A DNA stretch of 64,000 bases from DASTPP01 sp035762175 (GCA_035762175.1 DASTPP010000171.1:62001-126000); one strand, 5' to 3'; positions 54,929-63,506 are shown, counted from the stretch's first letter. Translations and numbers: made by a program. The notes: a model not told the origin generated them from the sequence alone.

Positions 54929-56197
54929 ATGCCGGCCGCCCCGCGCCCGCCCGGCGCGCCCGGCCCCGCGCACGCCGCCGCCCGGCCCCGCGCGCGCCGC
55001 GCCGCGGGCCTGGGCGTCGCCGCCCTGCTCGCCGCCCTCGTGTACGCCGTCGGCCGCGATCGCGAAGGCCCGCCCCCCGGCCCCCGCGCGCCCGAAGGCC
55101 ACGCCAACGAGGCGGCCGAGCCGGGCCCGCCCCCCGCCACGCCCGAGCCCGCCCGGGGCTCGCTCGCTGCCGCGCTCGGCGAAGAGCAGATCGCCCTCGA
55201 CGCGGGCGTGATCATCGAGGCCGTCGAGCAAGAGCGCCCCTGGGCCTGCGCCGGCGCCTCCTTGAAGCTCTTCGCCCGCGTCGGGGGCGAGCGCGAGCCG
55301 GGGGCGCTCACCCGCTGGCTCTGGCAGGGCCCCTCGGGCGTCGAGCTCGAGCCGGGCCCGACGCTCTCGTGGCGCGCGCCGCAGGCGCCGGGCCGCTACC
55401 GGCTGCGCGTGCAAGTTTGCAACGATCTCGGCGGCCGGCGGGTCGGCATTCTGGCCGAGCGCGAGCACGCGATCGAGGTGCGGGCCTGCGGCGCGGCCGA
55501 CGAAGCGGGCGGCCCCTTGCGCGTCCGCGTCGCGCGCTTGCCGGGCGGCGCCTTCCGCTTCGAAGCGTCGCACGAGGGCGGCGAGCCGCCCCTCGACTAC
55601 ACCTGGGACTTCGACGACGGCTCGCCTCGGACCGAGGCGGGGCCCAGCGTCGAGCACGCCTTCGAGACCGCCGGTCTCGGGCCCCACGAGGTCCGGGCCT
55701 TCGCGGTGCGCGTCGCGGCGCGCCCGGCCTCGGGCGGCCCGCCGCTCGAGGCGACGGCCTTCGCGGTCGTCCGGGGCCGGCCCGCGCCGCGCGACGCGCC
55801 GCCGGTCGAGCTCGACGTCGCGCGCTGGCGCCCGACGCCCGAGGGCGGCTTTCGCAGCCCCCTCGCCCTGCGCGCGCCGCCCGGCACCGCCATCACCTGG
55901 GAGAGGCTCGAGCGCGTCACCCAAAGCTGGGACGACCGCACCCGCAGCGTCACCCTGGCGCTCGACGAGGCGCTACGGATCGACGAGCGCTTCGAGGGCG
56001 GGGGCTTTCGGGGCGAGGCGATCGTCAGCGAGCGCGACTCGGGCCCGGAAGTAAAGCAAGTTCACGACTTTCTTTACGGCCGCGACGCCCGGGGCGCCGA
56101 GGTCGTCGTGTCGTGGACGCCCTTCAAGCGCGAGGCGCCCCCGGGCGGCGGGGGCGGCGGCCCGAGCGCGCCGGCGGGCGAAGGCGCGGTCGACTGA
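54929..56197 (+). CDS. Membrane-anchored protein with PKD-like domain
   Basis: 422 residues. A TM anchor (AAGLGVAALLAALVYAVG, ~25-42) and Pro/Glu linker precede two Ig-like domains. The second has the PKD signature PPLDYTWDFDDGSPRTEAGP followed by VEHAFETAGLGPHEVRAFAV. A C-terminal domain of unknown type ends in a Gly/Pro tail. PKD domains mediate surface protein-protein or polysaccharide contacts. The ATG is 7 nt after the preceding stop, so the two secreted proteins are probably co-expressed and may work together at the cell surface. Confidence 0.82.
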   Translation: MPAAPRPPGAPGPAHAAARPRARRAAGLGVAALLAALVYAVGRDREGPPPGPRAPEGHANEAAEPGPPPATPEPARGSLAAALGEEQIALDAGVIIEAVEQERPWACAGASLKLFARVGGEREPGALTRWLWQGPSGVELEPGPTLSWRAPQAPGRYRLRVQVCNDLGGRRVGILAEREHAIEVRACGAADEAGGPLRVRVARLPGGAFRFEASHEGGEPPLDYTWDFDDGSPRTEAGPSVEHAFETAGLGPHEVRAFAVRVAARPASGGPPLEATAFAVVRGRPAPRDAPPVELDVARWRPTPEGGFRSPLALRAPPGTAITWERLERVTQSWDDRTRSVTLALDEALRIDERFEGGGFRGEAIVSERDSGPEVKQVHDFLYGRDARGAEVVVSWTPFKREAPPGGGGGGPSAPAGEGAVD

Positions 56198-56223
56198 GCC
56201 CCGCGACCCCTTCCGATTCGGGG

Positions 56224-56290
56224 CCTTCCGAATCAGGCCCTTCGCTCGAGCTCTTCCGAATCAGGCCCTTCGCCCGAGCTCTTCCGAGCA
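56224..56290 (+). repeat. 28-bp tandem repeat upstream of a sigma-54 promoter
   Basis: About 2.4 copies of a 28-bp unit containing CTTCCGAATCAGGCCCTTCG and YCGAGCT (TTCCG at 56226, 56254 and 56282). The array ends ~30 nt upstream of promoter P3 and could be an activator-binding site. Confidence 0.65.
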
Positions 56291-56319
56291 GACATCGCAA
56301 CGAGCGCTGTCCGAGAGGC

Positions 56320-56335
56320 TGGCACGCGCATTGCT
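56320..56335 (+). promoter_or_regulatory. Sigma-54 (-24/-12) promoter P3
   Basis: TGGCACGCGCATTGCT is a full match to the RpoN consensus TGGCAC-N5-TTGCW, with GG (56321-56322) and GC (56333-56334) 10 nt apart. It lies 62 nt upstream of the CsbD-like gene, with tandem repeats just upstream. Confidence 0.8.
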
Positions 56336-56396
56336 CGACTATCGAGCGTGCTACGAAGGCGAGGTTCGCCTTTCGCCCCAACGAAGGAGTGATCTC

Positions 56397-56696
56397 ATGA
56401 GCAACGAGAGCAACCGCGACGAAGGCGCCGCCCGCGAGCTTGGGGGCAAGATCAAGAAGGGCATCGGCAACCTCCTCGGCGACGACAAGATGGCGGCCGA
56501 GGGCAAGCTGCGAGAGGTCGAGGGGGCGACCCAAAAAGAAGAGGCCAAGGCGGCCGAGCGCGACAAGGGCGAGATGCAGGCGCTGGGCGGGGCGATCAAG
56601 AACCGGGTGGGCCAGATTCTCGGCAATGACAAGATGGCGGCCGAGGGCAAGGTGAAAGAGCTCGAGGGCGAGCAGCGGCAAAAGCGCAACCGCTGA
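56397..56696 (+). CDS. CsbD-like stress protein with two CsbD repeats
   Basis: 99 residues; ATG preceded by AAGGAG. Two tandem copies of the CsbD motif are visible: KIKKGIGNLLGDDKMAAEGK then LREVEG, and AIKNRVGQILGNDKMAAEGK then VKELEG, separated by a Lys/Glu-rich linker. Classical CsbD proteins have one ~60-residue unit, so this is a duplicated form. CsbD proteins are general-stress-induced, highly charged and of unknown mechanism. Here the gene follows a consensus sigma-54 promoter rather than an obvious sigma-B-type site. Confidence 0.9.
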   Translation: MSNESNRDEGAARELGGKIKKGIGNLLGDDKMAAEGKLREVEGATQKEEAKAAERDKGEMQALGGAIKNRVGQILGNDKMAAEGKVKELEGEQRQKRNR

Positions 56697-56765
56697 GCGT
56701 GGCGGGCGTGCGGGGGGGCGCCCGCGCGCCGCGCCCTTGACGGCCGGGGGGCGCGCCTGCGATAA

Positions 56766-56782
56766 GGTTGCTCAAAGCAACC
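56766..56782 (+). promoter_or_regulatory. Palindromic operator upstream of the MarR-GNAT gene
   Basis: GGTTGCTCAAAGCAACC is a perfect 7+3+7 palindrome 13 nt before the ATG, overlapping a GATAAG -10-like sequence. Size, symmetry and position fit autorepression by the MarR domain of the downstream gene. Confidence 0.6.
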
Positions 56783-56795
56783 AATCGGGTGCGCC

Positions 56796-57944
56796 ATGAA
56801 ACCAACGCCCTTCGACCCCCTCCCCGAGGTCGCCCCCCTGCGCCACGCCTCGCGCGAGGTCGTGCGCGCGCTCGGCCTGCTCGGCGACTGCCTGCCCGAG
56901 TTCGGCCTGACCCCGTCGCAGGCGCACGCGCTCATCGAGCTCGAGCGGGGGGGCGAGCTGACCTCGGGCGAGCTCGCCGAGCGCTTGCGGCTCGACAAGT
57001 CGACGGCGAGCCGCCTTTCCGCCCAGCTCGCCGAGCGGGGCTACGTCGCCGCCTCGGGCGCGGGCGCCGACCGGCGGCGCAAGCCGCTGCGCCTGACGGC
57101 CAAGGGGCGCGCGCGGGTCGCGGCGGTGCACGCGCGGGCCGACCGGCAGGTGCACGAGGCGCTCTCGCTGCTCGACGAGGCCGACCGGCGCCGGGTGGTC
57201 GAGGGCATGGCGCTCTACGCGCGGGCGCTCGCGCGGCTCGAGCGGCGGCGCGGCTACGAGGTGCGGCCCCTCGCGCGGCGCGACGACCCGGCCGTCGCGG
57301 CGATCATCCGCGCGGTGATGACCGAGTTCGGCGCGTCGGGGCCGGGCTTCGCGATCCACGACCCCGAGGTCGACGCGATGTACGACGCGTACCGGCCGCC
57401 GCGCGCGGGCTACCTCGTCATCGAGCGCGAGGGGCGCGTGGTGGGCGGCGGCGGCTTCGGGCCGCTCGCGGGCGGCGACGCGGGCGTGTGCGAGCTGCGC
57501 AAGATGTACTTTCTGCCCGAGACGCGCGGGCTCGGCCTCGGTCGGCTCCTGCTCGATCGCGTGCAGCAGGCCGCCCGCGAGGCCGGCTACCACACGATGT
57601 ACCTCGAGACGCTCGGCACGATGCGGCGGGCGCGGCAGCTCTACGAGGCGGCGCGGTTCCGCAAGCTGAGCGGCCCGATGGGCTCGACCGGGCACTTCGG
57701 CTGCGACGCCTGGTACGCGAAGGCCCTGCGCGAAGAGGCGCCTCCCTTGAACGAGGCGGGCGCGGGCGGGGCATGCGCGGGCGGGGCGGGCGCGACCCCC
57801 GGCGAGGCGCGTGCAGGCGAGGCGGGCGCGACCCCCGGCGAGGCGCGTGCGGGCGGGGCGAGCGCGGCGCCAGGCGAGGCGCGCGCGGGCGCGGCGGGCG
57901 CGACCCCCGGCGAGGCGCGTGCGGACGAGGCGCCGGCCGGCTGA
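56796..57944 (+). CDS. MarR-family regulator fused to GNAT acetyltransferase
   Basis: 382 residues. Residues ~1-150 are a MarR winged helix (LTPSQAHALIELERGGELTS, LDKSTASRLSAQLAERGYVA, GADRRRKPLRLTAKGRARV). Residues ~155-310 are a GNAT domain with the acetyl-CoA loop RGLGLGRLLLDRV and the strand ELRKMYFLPET. MarR-GNAT fusions are a known bacterial architecture; substrate unknown. The tail (~320-382) has four 12-residue repeats of the form GATPGEARAGEA and is probably disordered. A palindromic operator lies just upstream. It is convergent with the MFS gene. Confidence 0.9.
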   Translation: MKPTPFDPLPEVAPLRHASREVVRALGLLGDCLPEFGLTPSQAHALIELERGGELTSGELAERLRLDKSTASRLSAQLAERGYVAASGAGADRRRKPLRLTAKGRARVAAVHARADRQVHEALSLLDEADRRRVVEGMALYARALARLERRRGYEVRPLARRDDPAVAAIIRAVMTEFGASGPGFAIHDPEVDAMYDAYRPPRAGYLVIEREGRVVGGGGFGPLAGGDAGVCELRKMYFLPETRGLGLGRLLLDRVQQAAREAGYHTMYLETLGTMRRARQLYEAARFRKLSGPMGSTGHFGCDAWYAKALREEAPPLNEAGAGGACAGGAGATPGEARAGEAGATPGEARAGGASAAPGEARAGAAGATPGEARADEAPAG

Positions 57945-57956
57945 GCGCGGGGCCCG

Positions 57957-59252
57957 TCAGGCCTCGGCCGCGCGCCCGCGGCGGGCGCGCAGCGAGGGGG
58001 CGAGGGCGAGGGCGCCGAGCAGCGCGCACGCGAGGAAGGCGTAGAAGACGGCGGGCCAGCCGAAGCGGCGGCTGACGCCGACGAGCAAAAAGCCCTGCAG
58101 CACCGCGCCGGCCGAGCCGACGCCGTTGACGAGGCCGACGGCGGTGCCCGCGGCGTGGCGCCCGCCGAGCTCCTGCGCGGCGGCGCCCGAGAGCAGGGCG
58201 TCGGGGCCGAAGAGCAGGAAGCCGACGAGCGCCATCAGGCCGAAGTTGAAGGCGGGGCCGCGCGCGGCGAGCGCCTGGTAGAGGCCGAGCGCGAGGGCGA
58301 GGCCCGCGAGGCCGAGCGCCGCCCAGGCCGGGCGCGAGAGCGCGGGGAAGCGGTCGGACAGCACGCCGAAGGCGATCGCGCCGGCCACGCCCCCGATCTC
58401 GAACGAGGTCGAATAGTAGCCCGCCGAGCCCTCGGGGTAGCCGAGCACGCGAAAGAGGTAATAGGGCAGCCAGAAGAGAATGCCGTAGCGAATCAGCTTG
58501 ATGCAGAAGTAGCTCGCGCCGTAGCTCCAGACGCGGGGCGAGCGCACGAGCGCCCGGCGCGCCGCCCGCCGCTCGTCGCCGGCCGGGGCGGCCTCGGCCG
58601 GGGCGCGCGGCACGCCGGGCCGCGCGGGGCCCGCCGCCGCGCCTTCGCCGCGCGCGGGGGCGCCGGGAAGGGAGAGCGCGACGACGGCCGCGAGCAGGGC
58701 GAGCCAGAGCGCGGGCACGACGAAGACGGCGCGCCAGCCGCGGTGCGTGAGCAGGTACGACGCGAGCGCCGTCGCCACGACGCCCCCGACCTGGTAGCAG
58801 GTGGCCCAGATGCCCATCACGCGCCCCCGGCTCGCCGGCGGCGTCCAGTCGGCCATGGCCTTGTTGGTGCCCGGCCAGCCGGTCGATTGGGCGAAGCCGT
58901 TGAGCAGGAAGGCCAACAGAAAGGGCCCGACGGCCGACGCGAGGCCGAAGCTCGCGCAGGCCCCGGCCGAGACCAAGAGCCCGGCCGAGAGCAGGCGCCG
59001 CGCCCCGACCCGGTCGCCCAGCATGCCGCTCGCCGGCAGGCCCAGGGCGTAAGCGACCAGAAAGGCGCTGTCGATGAGCGCGAGCGCGCTCTCATCGATG
59101 CCTTGCGTCATGACGAGGCGGGTCTTGACGACGCTCAACCCTTTGCGCCCGAGGTAGTACGACGCATACGTAACCCAGGTGAGGGCGAAGACGCGTGCGC
59201 GCAGCCAAAAGACGCGCTCGCTCTCGTCGGGGCTCGGGGGGGGCGGCGTCAT
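57957..59252 (-). CDS. MFS transporter, organophosphate:phosphate antiporter (GlpT/UhpC-like) group
   Basis: 431 residues with 12 hydrophobic segments. The N terminus has VTYASYYLGRKGLSVVKTRL and TM5 has GFAQSTGWPGTNKAMADWTP, then SRGRVMGIWATCYQVGGVVA; these are signatures of the OPA family of sugar-phosphate/phosphate antiporters and their sensors. The central cytoplasmic loop is long and Pro/Ala/Gly-rich. Direction and substrate (glycerol-3-phosphate, hexose phosphate or another anion) cannot be determined. It lies tail to tail with the MarR-GNAT gene, 12 nt apart. Confidence 0.85.
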   Translation of the reverse strand: MTPPPPSPDESERVFWLRARVFALTWVTYASYYLGRKGLSVVKTRLVMTQGIDESALALIDSAFLVAYALGLPASGMLGDRVGARRLLSAGLLVSAGACASFGLASAVGPFLLAFLLNGFAQSTGWPGTNKAMADWTPPASRGRVMGIWATCYQVGGVVATALASYLLTHRGWRAVFVVPALWLALLAAVVALSLPGAPARGEGAAAGPARPGVPRAPAEAAPAGDERRAARRALVRSPRVWSYGASYFCIKLIRYGILFWLPYYLFRVLGYPEGSAGYYSTSFEIGGVAGAIAFGVLSDRFPALSRPAWAALGLAGLALALGLYQALAARGPAFNFGLMALVGFLLFGPDALLSGAAAQELGGRHAAGTAVGLVNGVGSAGAVLQGFLLVGVSRRFGWPAVFYAFLACALLGALALAPSLRARRGRAAEA

Positions 59253-59734
59253 GCGCGACGGAGCCTACAGCGCTTCGCCCGGGCGTTGCCGTCGAGGCCG
59301 AGCGGGCGCCTCGCGGGCCGTGAAAACCAAGGCGAAAAGGCTTGCTCGGCGCGCGGGCGGGGGCGGGGGCGCGAGGGGCCATAGAGATTGTTACTTTTTT
59401 GCCCTCCCCTGGTACCCAACCGAGCGAGAGCAAAGGACACCGGCTGGGCCCTGAAGAAGAGCCCCCGTGGCGTTGTTGACACGATGGCGGGGCGGCCATC
59501 GACGGGGGCGAGCCAATTTGTCACGCCCCGGAGCCCGAACCTCGGGCGCGCGGCCCGGAAAAAAACCATGCGTAGGCCAAACTCGTCTGGGCATGGGCCC
59601 TGCAAAAAGGCAGGGCGAACCGGGGCCGCATCGGACGCGAAGCGCGGGCGGCTCCTTTCTTAGAGGGGGTCGGCATGCGCGGCGCGTTCGCTCCGGCGCA
59701 CGCCTTGGGCCTTGCTCGGAGGAGATTGAGGGCG
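59253..59734. other. Intergenic region upstream of the DJ-1/PfpI gene
   Basis: About 480 nt of lower-GC sequence. A plus-strand frame at 59388-59663 starts with TTG and has no protein-like pattern. TTGACA is present at 59479-59484 without a clear -10. GGGCATGGGCCCTGCA (59589-59604) has the GG-N10-GC spacing of sigma-54 promoters but a poor -12. The region must carry promoters for the divergent MFS and DJ-1 genes. Confidence 0.45.
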
Positions 59735-60322
59735 ATGAAAAGGCTCGACGGAGTGAAGGTGGCGATCGTGGCGACGGACGGCTTCGAGCAGTCGGAGCTC
59801 GTCGAGCCGCGCAAGGCGCTCGAGGCGGCCGGGGCGCAGGTCGAGATCGTGTCGCCGAAGGCCGGCAAGATCCGCGCTTGGAAGGGCGACGACTGGGGCG
59901 ACGAGGTCGAGGTCGACCGGCCGATCGAGCGGGCGCGCCCCGACGACTACGACGCGCTCGTGCTGCCCGGCGGCGTGCTGAGCCCCGACAAGCTGCGGGC
60001 CGACGCGAAGGTGGTCGCCTTCGTGCGCGCGTTCTCGAACGCCGGCAAGCCCGTCGGCGCCATCTGCCACGGCCCCGTGACGCTCGTCGAGACGGGCGCG
60101 CTGCGGGGCCACCTGGTGACCTCGTACCCGTCGATCAAGACCGATCTCATCAACGCCGGCGCTTCGTGGGTCGACGAAGAGGTGGTGGTCGACCGGGGCC
60201 TCATCACCAGCCGGCGGCCCGACGATCTGCCCGCGTTCAACCGAAAGCTCGTCGAGCAGTTCTCTCAGCGCGCGCGGCACCGCCTGCGCGACGGGGCCTC
60301 GGCGCGCAGCGATCAGGCTTGA
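59735..60322 (+). CDS. DJ-1/PfpI family protein
   Basis: 195 residues from the ATG at 59735, preceded by GGAGGAG; an upstream ATG at 59675 with AGAGGGGG is an alternative and would add 20 residues. The glutamine-amidotransferase-like fold shows VKVAIVATDGFEQSELVEP, DYDALVLPGGVLSPDKLR and the nucleophile Cys in PVGAICHGP, then ITSRRPDDLPAF. Bacterial relatives are proteases, deglycases or chaperones acting on damaged proteins; which applies here is not determinable. No clear operon partner upstream. Confidence 0.9.
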   Translation: MKRLDGVKVAIVATDGFEQSELVEPRKALEAAGAQVEIVSPKAGKIRAWKGDDWGDEVEVDRPIERARPDDYDALVLPGGVLSPDKLRADAKVVAFVRAFSNAGKPVGAICHGPVTLVETGALRGHLVTSYPSIKTDLINAGASWVDEEVVVDRGLITSRRPDDLPAFNRKLVEQFSQRARHRLRDGASARSDQA

Positions 60323-60407
60323 ACGATCGCCCCGGGGGGTGAGGCCTTCCCCCCCCCCGAGCGCGGCGCGGTTGTGTCGCGGCGGCAGCGGGCCCATCGT
60401 AGCCGCC

Positions 60408-61598
60408 ATGACGGCCGCGCCCGACCCCCTGCCCGAACTCGTCCGCAACGTCCACCCCCGCGTCGTCGAGCGGCGGCGCGACTTTCACCGCCACCCCGAG
60501 CTCGCCTACCAAGAGGTGCGCACGAGCGCCGCGGTGCGCGAGTGGTGCGAGGCGCTCGGCCTCGAGACCCGGACGGGCGTGGGCAAGACCGGCGTCATCG
60601 CCACGCTGCGGGGGTCGAAGCCCGGCCGGCGGGTGGCGCTGCGGGCCGACATGGACGCGCTGCCCATCCAGGAGGCGAACGCGTGCGAGTACGCGAGCGA
60701 GCGGCCGGGGGTGATGCACGCCTGCGGGCACGACGCGCACACGGCGATGCTGCTCGGGGTCGCGAGCGTGCTCTGCGCGGCGCGCGAGCGGGTGGCGGGC
60801 GAGGTGCGCTTTCTCTTCCAGCCCGCCGAGGAGGGCCAGGGCGGCGCGGTGCCGCTCATCGAGGCGGGCGCGCTCGAGGGGGTCGATCTCGTGCTGGGCC
60901 AGCACATGGGGCCCGAGCACCCGACCGGCACGATCGCGCTCTCGTACGGCCCGGCGATGGCGGCGGCCGACTTCTTCACGCTGAAGGTGATCGGCAAGGG
61001 CGGCCACGGCGCCTACCCGCACCTAACGGTGGACCCGGTGCCCGTCGCCGCGCAGCTCGTGCTGGCGCTGCAAACGATCGTCGCGCGCGCGGTCGACCCG
61101 CTGGCGGCGGCGGTGCTGAGCATCGGCACCATCCGGGGGGGCTTCCGCGACAACGTGATCGCGCCCGAGGTCGAGCTCGCGGGCACGGTGCGCACGCTCG
61201 ACCCGGCGCTCCGGCGCGAGATCCCCGAGAGAATCGAGCGGATCGCGCGGGGGGTGACGGCGGCGCACGGCGCGCGCCACGAGCTCGAGTACCAGCTGCA
61301 GTACCCGCCGCTCATCAACCACGATCCGGCGACGCGGCTGGTCGAGCGGGTGGGCCGCGAGCTGCTCGGCGAGGGGGGCGTCAAGGTGATCGCCCCCTCG
61401 ATGGGCGGCGAAGACTTCGCCTTCTACCTCGAGAAGGTGCCGGGCTGCTTCTACTGGCTCGGCTGCCGCCCGCCGGGGCGCGCCGAAGCGGCGAACCTGC
61501 ACAGCCCGACGTTCGACGTCGACGAGGCCGCGCTCGCGCACGGCGTGCACGTGATGGCCCGGGCGGCGCTCAGCTTTCTCGAGGGCGGCGCGCCCTGA
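60408..61598 (+). CDS. M20D amidohydrolase (hippurate / N-acyl-amino-acid hydrolase-like)
   Basis: 396 residues from the ATG at 60408. Motifs of the M20D di-metal family: DFHRHPELAYQE, VALRADMDALPIQE, HACGHDAHTAMLLG, FQPAEEGQGGA, GKGGHGAYPHLTVDP (dimerisation domain) and SMGGEDFAFYL. The His, Asp, Cys and Glu metal ligands are present. Relatives remove acyl groups from amino acids, including hippurate, indole-acetyl and acetyl conjugates. It is followed by the acyl-CoA ligase gene in convergent orientation, 26 nt away. Confidence 0.92.
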   Translation: MTAAPDPLPELVRNVHPRVVERRRDFHRHPELAYQEVRTSAAVREWCEALGLETRTGVGKTGVIATLRGSKPGRRVALRADMDALPIQEANACEYASERPGVMHACGHDAHTAMLLGVASVLCAARERVAGEVRFLFQPAEEGQGGAVPLIEAGALEGVDLVLGQHMGPEHPTGTIALSYGPAMAAADFFTLKVIGKGGHGAYPHLTVDPVPVAAQLVLALQTIVARAVDPLAAAVLSIGTIRGGFRDNVIAPEVELAGTVRTLDPALRREIPERIERIARGVTAAHGARHELEYQLQYPPLINHDPATRLVERVGRELLGEGGVKVIAPSMGGEDFAFYLEKVPGCFYWLGCRPPGRAEAANLHSPTFDVDEAALAHGVHVMARAALSFLEGGAP

Positions 61599-61624
61599 GC
61601 GGCGGGGCGGCCCGGCGGCCGCCC

Positions 61625-63169
61625 TCAGCCCGCCGCGACGAAGCGGTCGACGAGCGCGCGCTTGTCGATCTTGCCCGGCCCCGTCTTCGGCAGCTCGTCG
61701 ACGAAGACGACCGACTTCGGCACCTTGTACTTCGCGAGCCGCTCGCGCAGAAAGGCGATGAGCTCGGCCTCGGCGAGCGCCTGGCCGGGCTTGACGGCCA
61801 CGACGGCGAGCCCGACCTCGCCCCAGGTCTCGTCGGGCTTGCCGACGAGCGCGGCCTCGGCGACGGCGGGGTGCGCGTGCATGGCGCTCTCGACCTCGGC
61901 GGGGTAGACGTTCTCGCCGCCCGAGATGATCATGTCTTTGAGGCGCCCGACGATGCTGTAGTAGCCCTCGTCGTCGCGCGTCGCGAGGTCGCCGGTGTGC
62001 AGCCACCCGTCGCGAAGGGCGGCGGCGGTGGCGGCGGGGTCGTTCCAGTAGCCGGGGGTGACGTGGGGGCCGCGCACGACGAGCTCGCCCGGAACGCCCG
62101 GCGGGCACTCGGCCCCGGCGGCGTCGACGATCTTGACGTCGACGTGAAAGACCGGCTTGCCCACCGCGCCGGGCTTGCGCCGCACGTCGCCCGGCGGCAG
62201 CCAGAACGTGTTCGGCCCCGCCTCGGTCAGGCCGTAGCCGGTCTTGAAGTCGACGCCCTTGTCCCAGAACTTCTCGAACACCGGCCGCGGGCAGGGCGCG
62301 CCGCCGCTGATCACGATCTTCAGGCGCGAGAAGTCGGCCTTCGCCCAGCCCGGGTGCTCTTGCATCATCACGAACATGGTCGGCACGCCGAAGAAGACCG
62401 TGACGCCGCCCCGCGCGATGAGCTCGAAGGTCTGCGCGACGTCGAAGCCCTTGCACACGACGCTCGCGCCGCCGGCGTGCACCAGCGGCAGCGTGAAGAC
62501 GTTGAGCCCGCCGGTGTGAAAGAGCGGCGCGTTCAAGAGCGCCACGTCGCCCGCGCCGAGGCCCCAGCTCGTCACGGTGTTGACGCTGTTCCACGTCATG
62601 TTGAGGTGCGTCAAGATGGCGCCCTTCGGCAGGCCCGTCGTGCCGCCCGTGTAGCAGATGACCCAGGGCGCGTCGGGCCCGAGCTCGGGCCGCGGACCGA
62701 ACGCGTCGGCCTCGCGCTCGCGCGCCGAGAAGGGCACGTCGCCCGGCTCGGCGACCCGCCCGAGCGGCACGAAGTGCGCGACGCTCGGCACCCGCCCGCG
62801 CAGCGCCGACACGCCGGGGGCGAACTCGTCCGAATAGACGAGCACCCGGGGCGCGGCGTCGTTGACGAGCTGCTCGAGCTCGCGCGGGGTCAGCCGCCAG
62901 TTCAGGTTCTGCAAGACCGCGCCCGCCTTGGCGCAGGCCATCCACACGTCGAGGTACTCGACGCAGTTGCCCGCGTAGACCGCCACCCGGTCGCCCGCCC
63001 CGACGCCGAGCGAGCGCAAGAGGTTCGCCGTGCGGTTGGCCGCCACGTCCCACTCGGCGTACGTCACGCGGCGGCCCGAGGCCGCGTCGACGAGGGCGAC
63101 CCGCTCGGGCGACAGGCTCGCGCGCCGGCCGAGAAAGTCGGTAATGAAGAACGATTTTTGTGGTTCCAT
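61625..63169 (-). CDS. Acyl-CoA ligase (ANL superfamily)
   Basis: 514 residues from the ATG at 63169. Motifs: YTGGTTGLPKGAILTHLNM (P-loop), KTGYGLTEAGPNTFW, GWLHTGDLATRDDEGYYSIV, GRLKDMIISGGENVYP and the catalytic Lys in PKTGPGKIDKRAL. The length and the ISGGENVYPAEVE segment fit medium/long-chain fatty-acid or aryl acid CoA ligases; there is no FAAL insertion. It thioesterifies a carboxylic acid with CoA and ATP. The specific acid is unknown. A copy of the dispersed structured element lies 75 nt upstream, in its promoter region. Confidence 0.92.
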   Translation of the reverse strand: MEPQKSFFITDFLGRRASLSPERVALVDAASGRRVTYAEWDVAANRTANLLRSLGVGAGDRVAVYAGNCVEYLDVWMACAKAGAVLQNLNWRLTPRELEQLVNDAAPRVLVYSDEFAPGVSALRGRVPSVAHFVPLGRVAEPGDVPFSAREREADAFGPRPELGPDAPWVICYTGGTTGLPKGAILTHLNMTWNSVNTVTSWGLGAGDVALLNAPLFHTGGLNVFTLPLVHAGGASVVCKGFDVAQTFELIARGGVTVFFGVPTMFVMMQEHPGWAKADFSRLKIVISGGAPCPRPVFEKFWDKGVDFKTGYGLTEAGPNTFWLPPGDVRRKPGAVGKPVFHVDVKIVDAAGAECPPGVPGELVVRGPHVTPGYWNDPAATAAALRDGWLHTGDLATRDDEGYYSIVGRLKDMIISGGENVYPAEVESAMHAHPAVAEAALVGKPDETWGEVGLAVVAVKPGQALAEAELIAFLRERLAKYKVPKSVVFVDELPKTGPGKIDKRALVDRFVAAG

Positions 63170-63244
63170 CGCAATACTCGTGCGCCCCCGCAAGGCCCGA
63201 AGCTCTTATACCATCCGTTCTTGCTCGGACCCGAAATCGGCAGG

Positions 63245-63506
63245 GCACGGCTGCCCCCGACTCAAGTCGGGGGCAGAGAACGCCCGGTCGTGCCGCGCGA
63301 CATCGAGAACGATTCGGCGAGCCAAGCCCGCCCCCTCGCCGGGGGCCGGGCTCCCGCGGGCTGCGGCCCCCGGGCGAGCCGGGGAAGCCAGCTCGCTCCG
63401 CGGGAGCCCTGCCTGCGGCAGGGCTTTGCGCGCCGTTTCCGCGGGCGTTCGCTGCCCCCGGCTTCAGCCGGGGGCGGCCCGCCGGCCTCGTTTTGAAACA
63501 CCCTCT
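63245..63506. repeat. Dispersed structured element, copy 2
   Basis: Matches 24379-24661 over most of its length: shared palindrome at 63253-63274 (10-bp stem, loop CA), GCCGGGCTCCCGCGGGCT, the GCCCTGCC/GGCAGGGC hairpin, TTCCGCGGGCGTTCGCTGCC and the right end TTTTGAAACACCCTCT. The last stem reads GCCCCCGGCT/AGCCGGGGGC (63455-63476) where copy 1 has GCCCCCGAG/CTCGGGGGC, a compensatory change. The left terminal repeat is lost. Confidence 0.8.

Noticed and set aside
59589..59604. Fourth sigma-54 promoter upstream of the DJ-1 gene
   Set aside because: GG-N10-GC spacing is present but the -12 half reads CTGCA and the sequence is part of a local GGGCCC-rich palindrome; too weak to count.
59388..59663. 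91-codon plus-strand frame upstream of the DJ-1 gene
   Set aside because: TTG start, no ribosome-binding site, composition like non-coding sequence.
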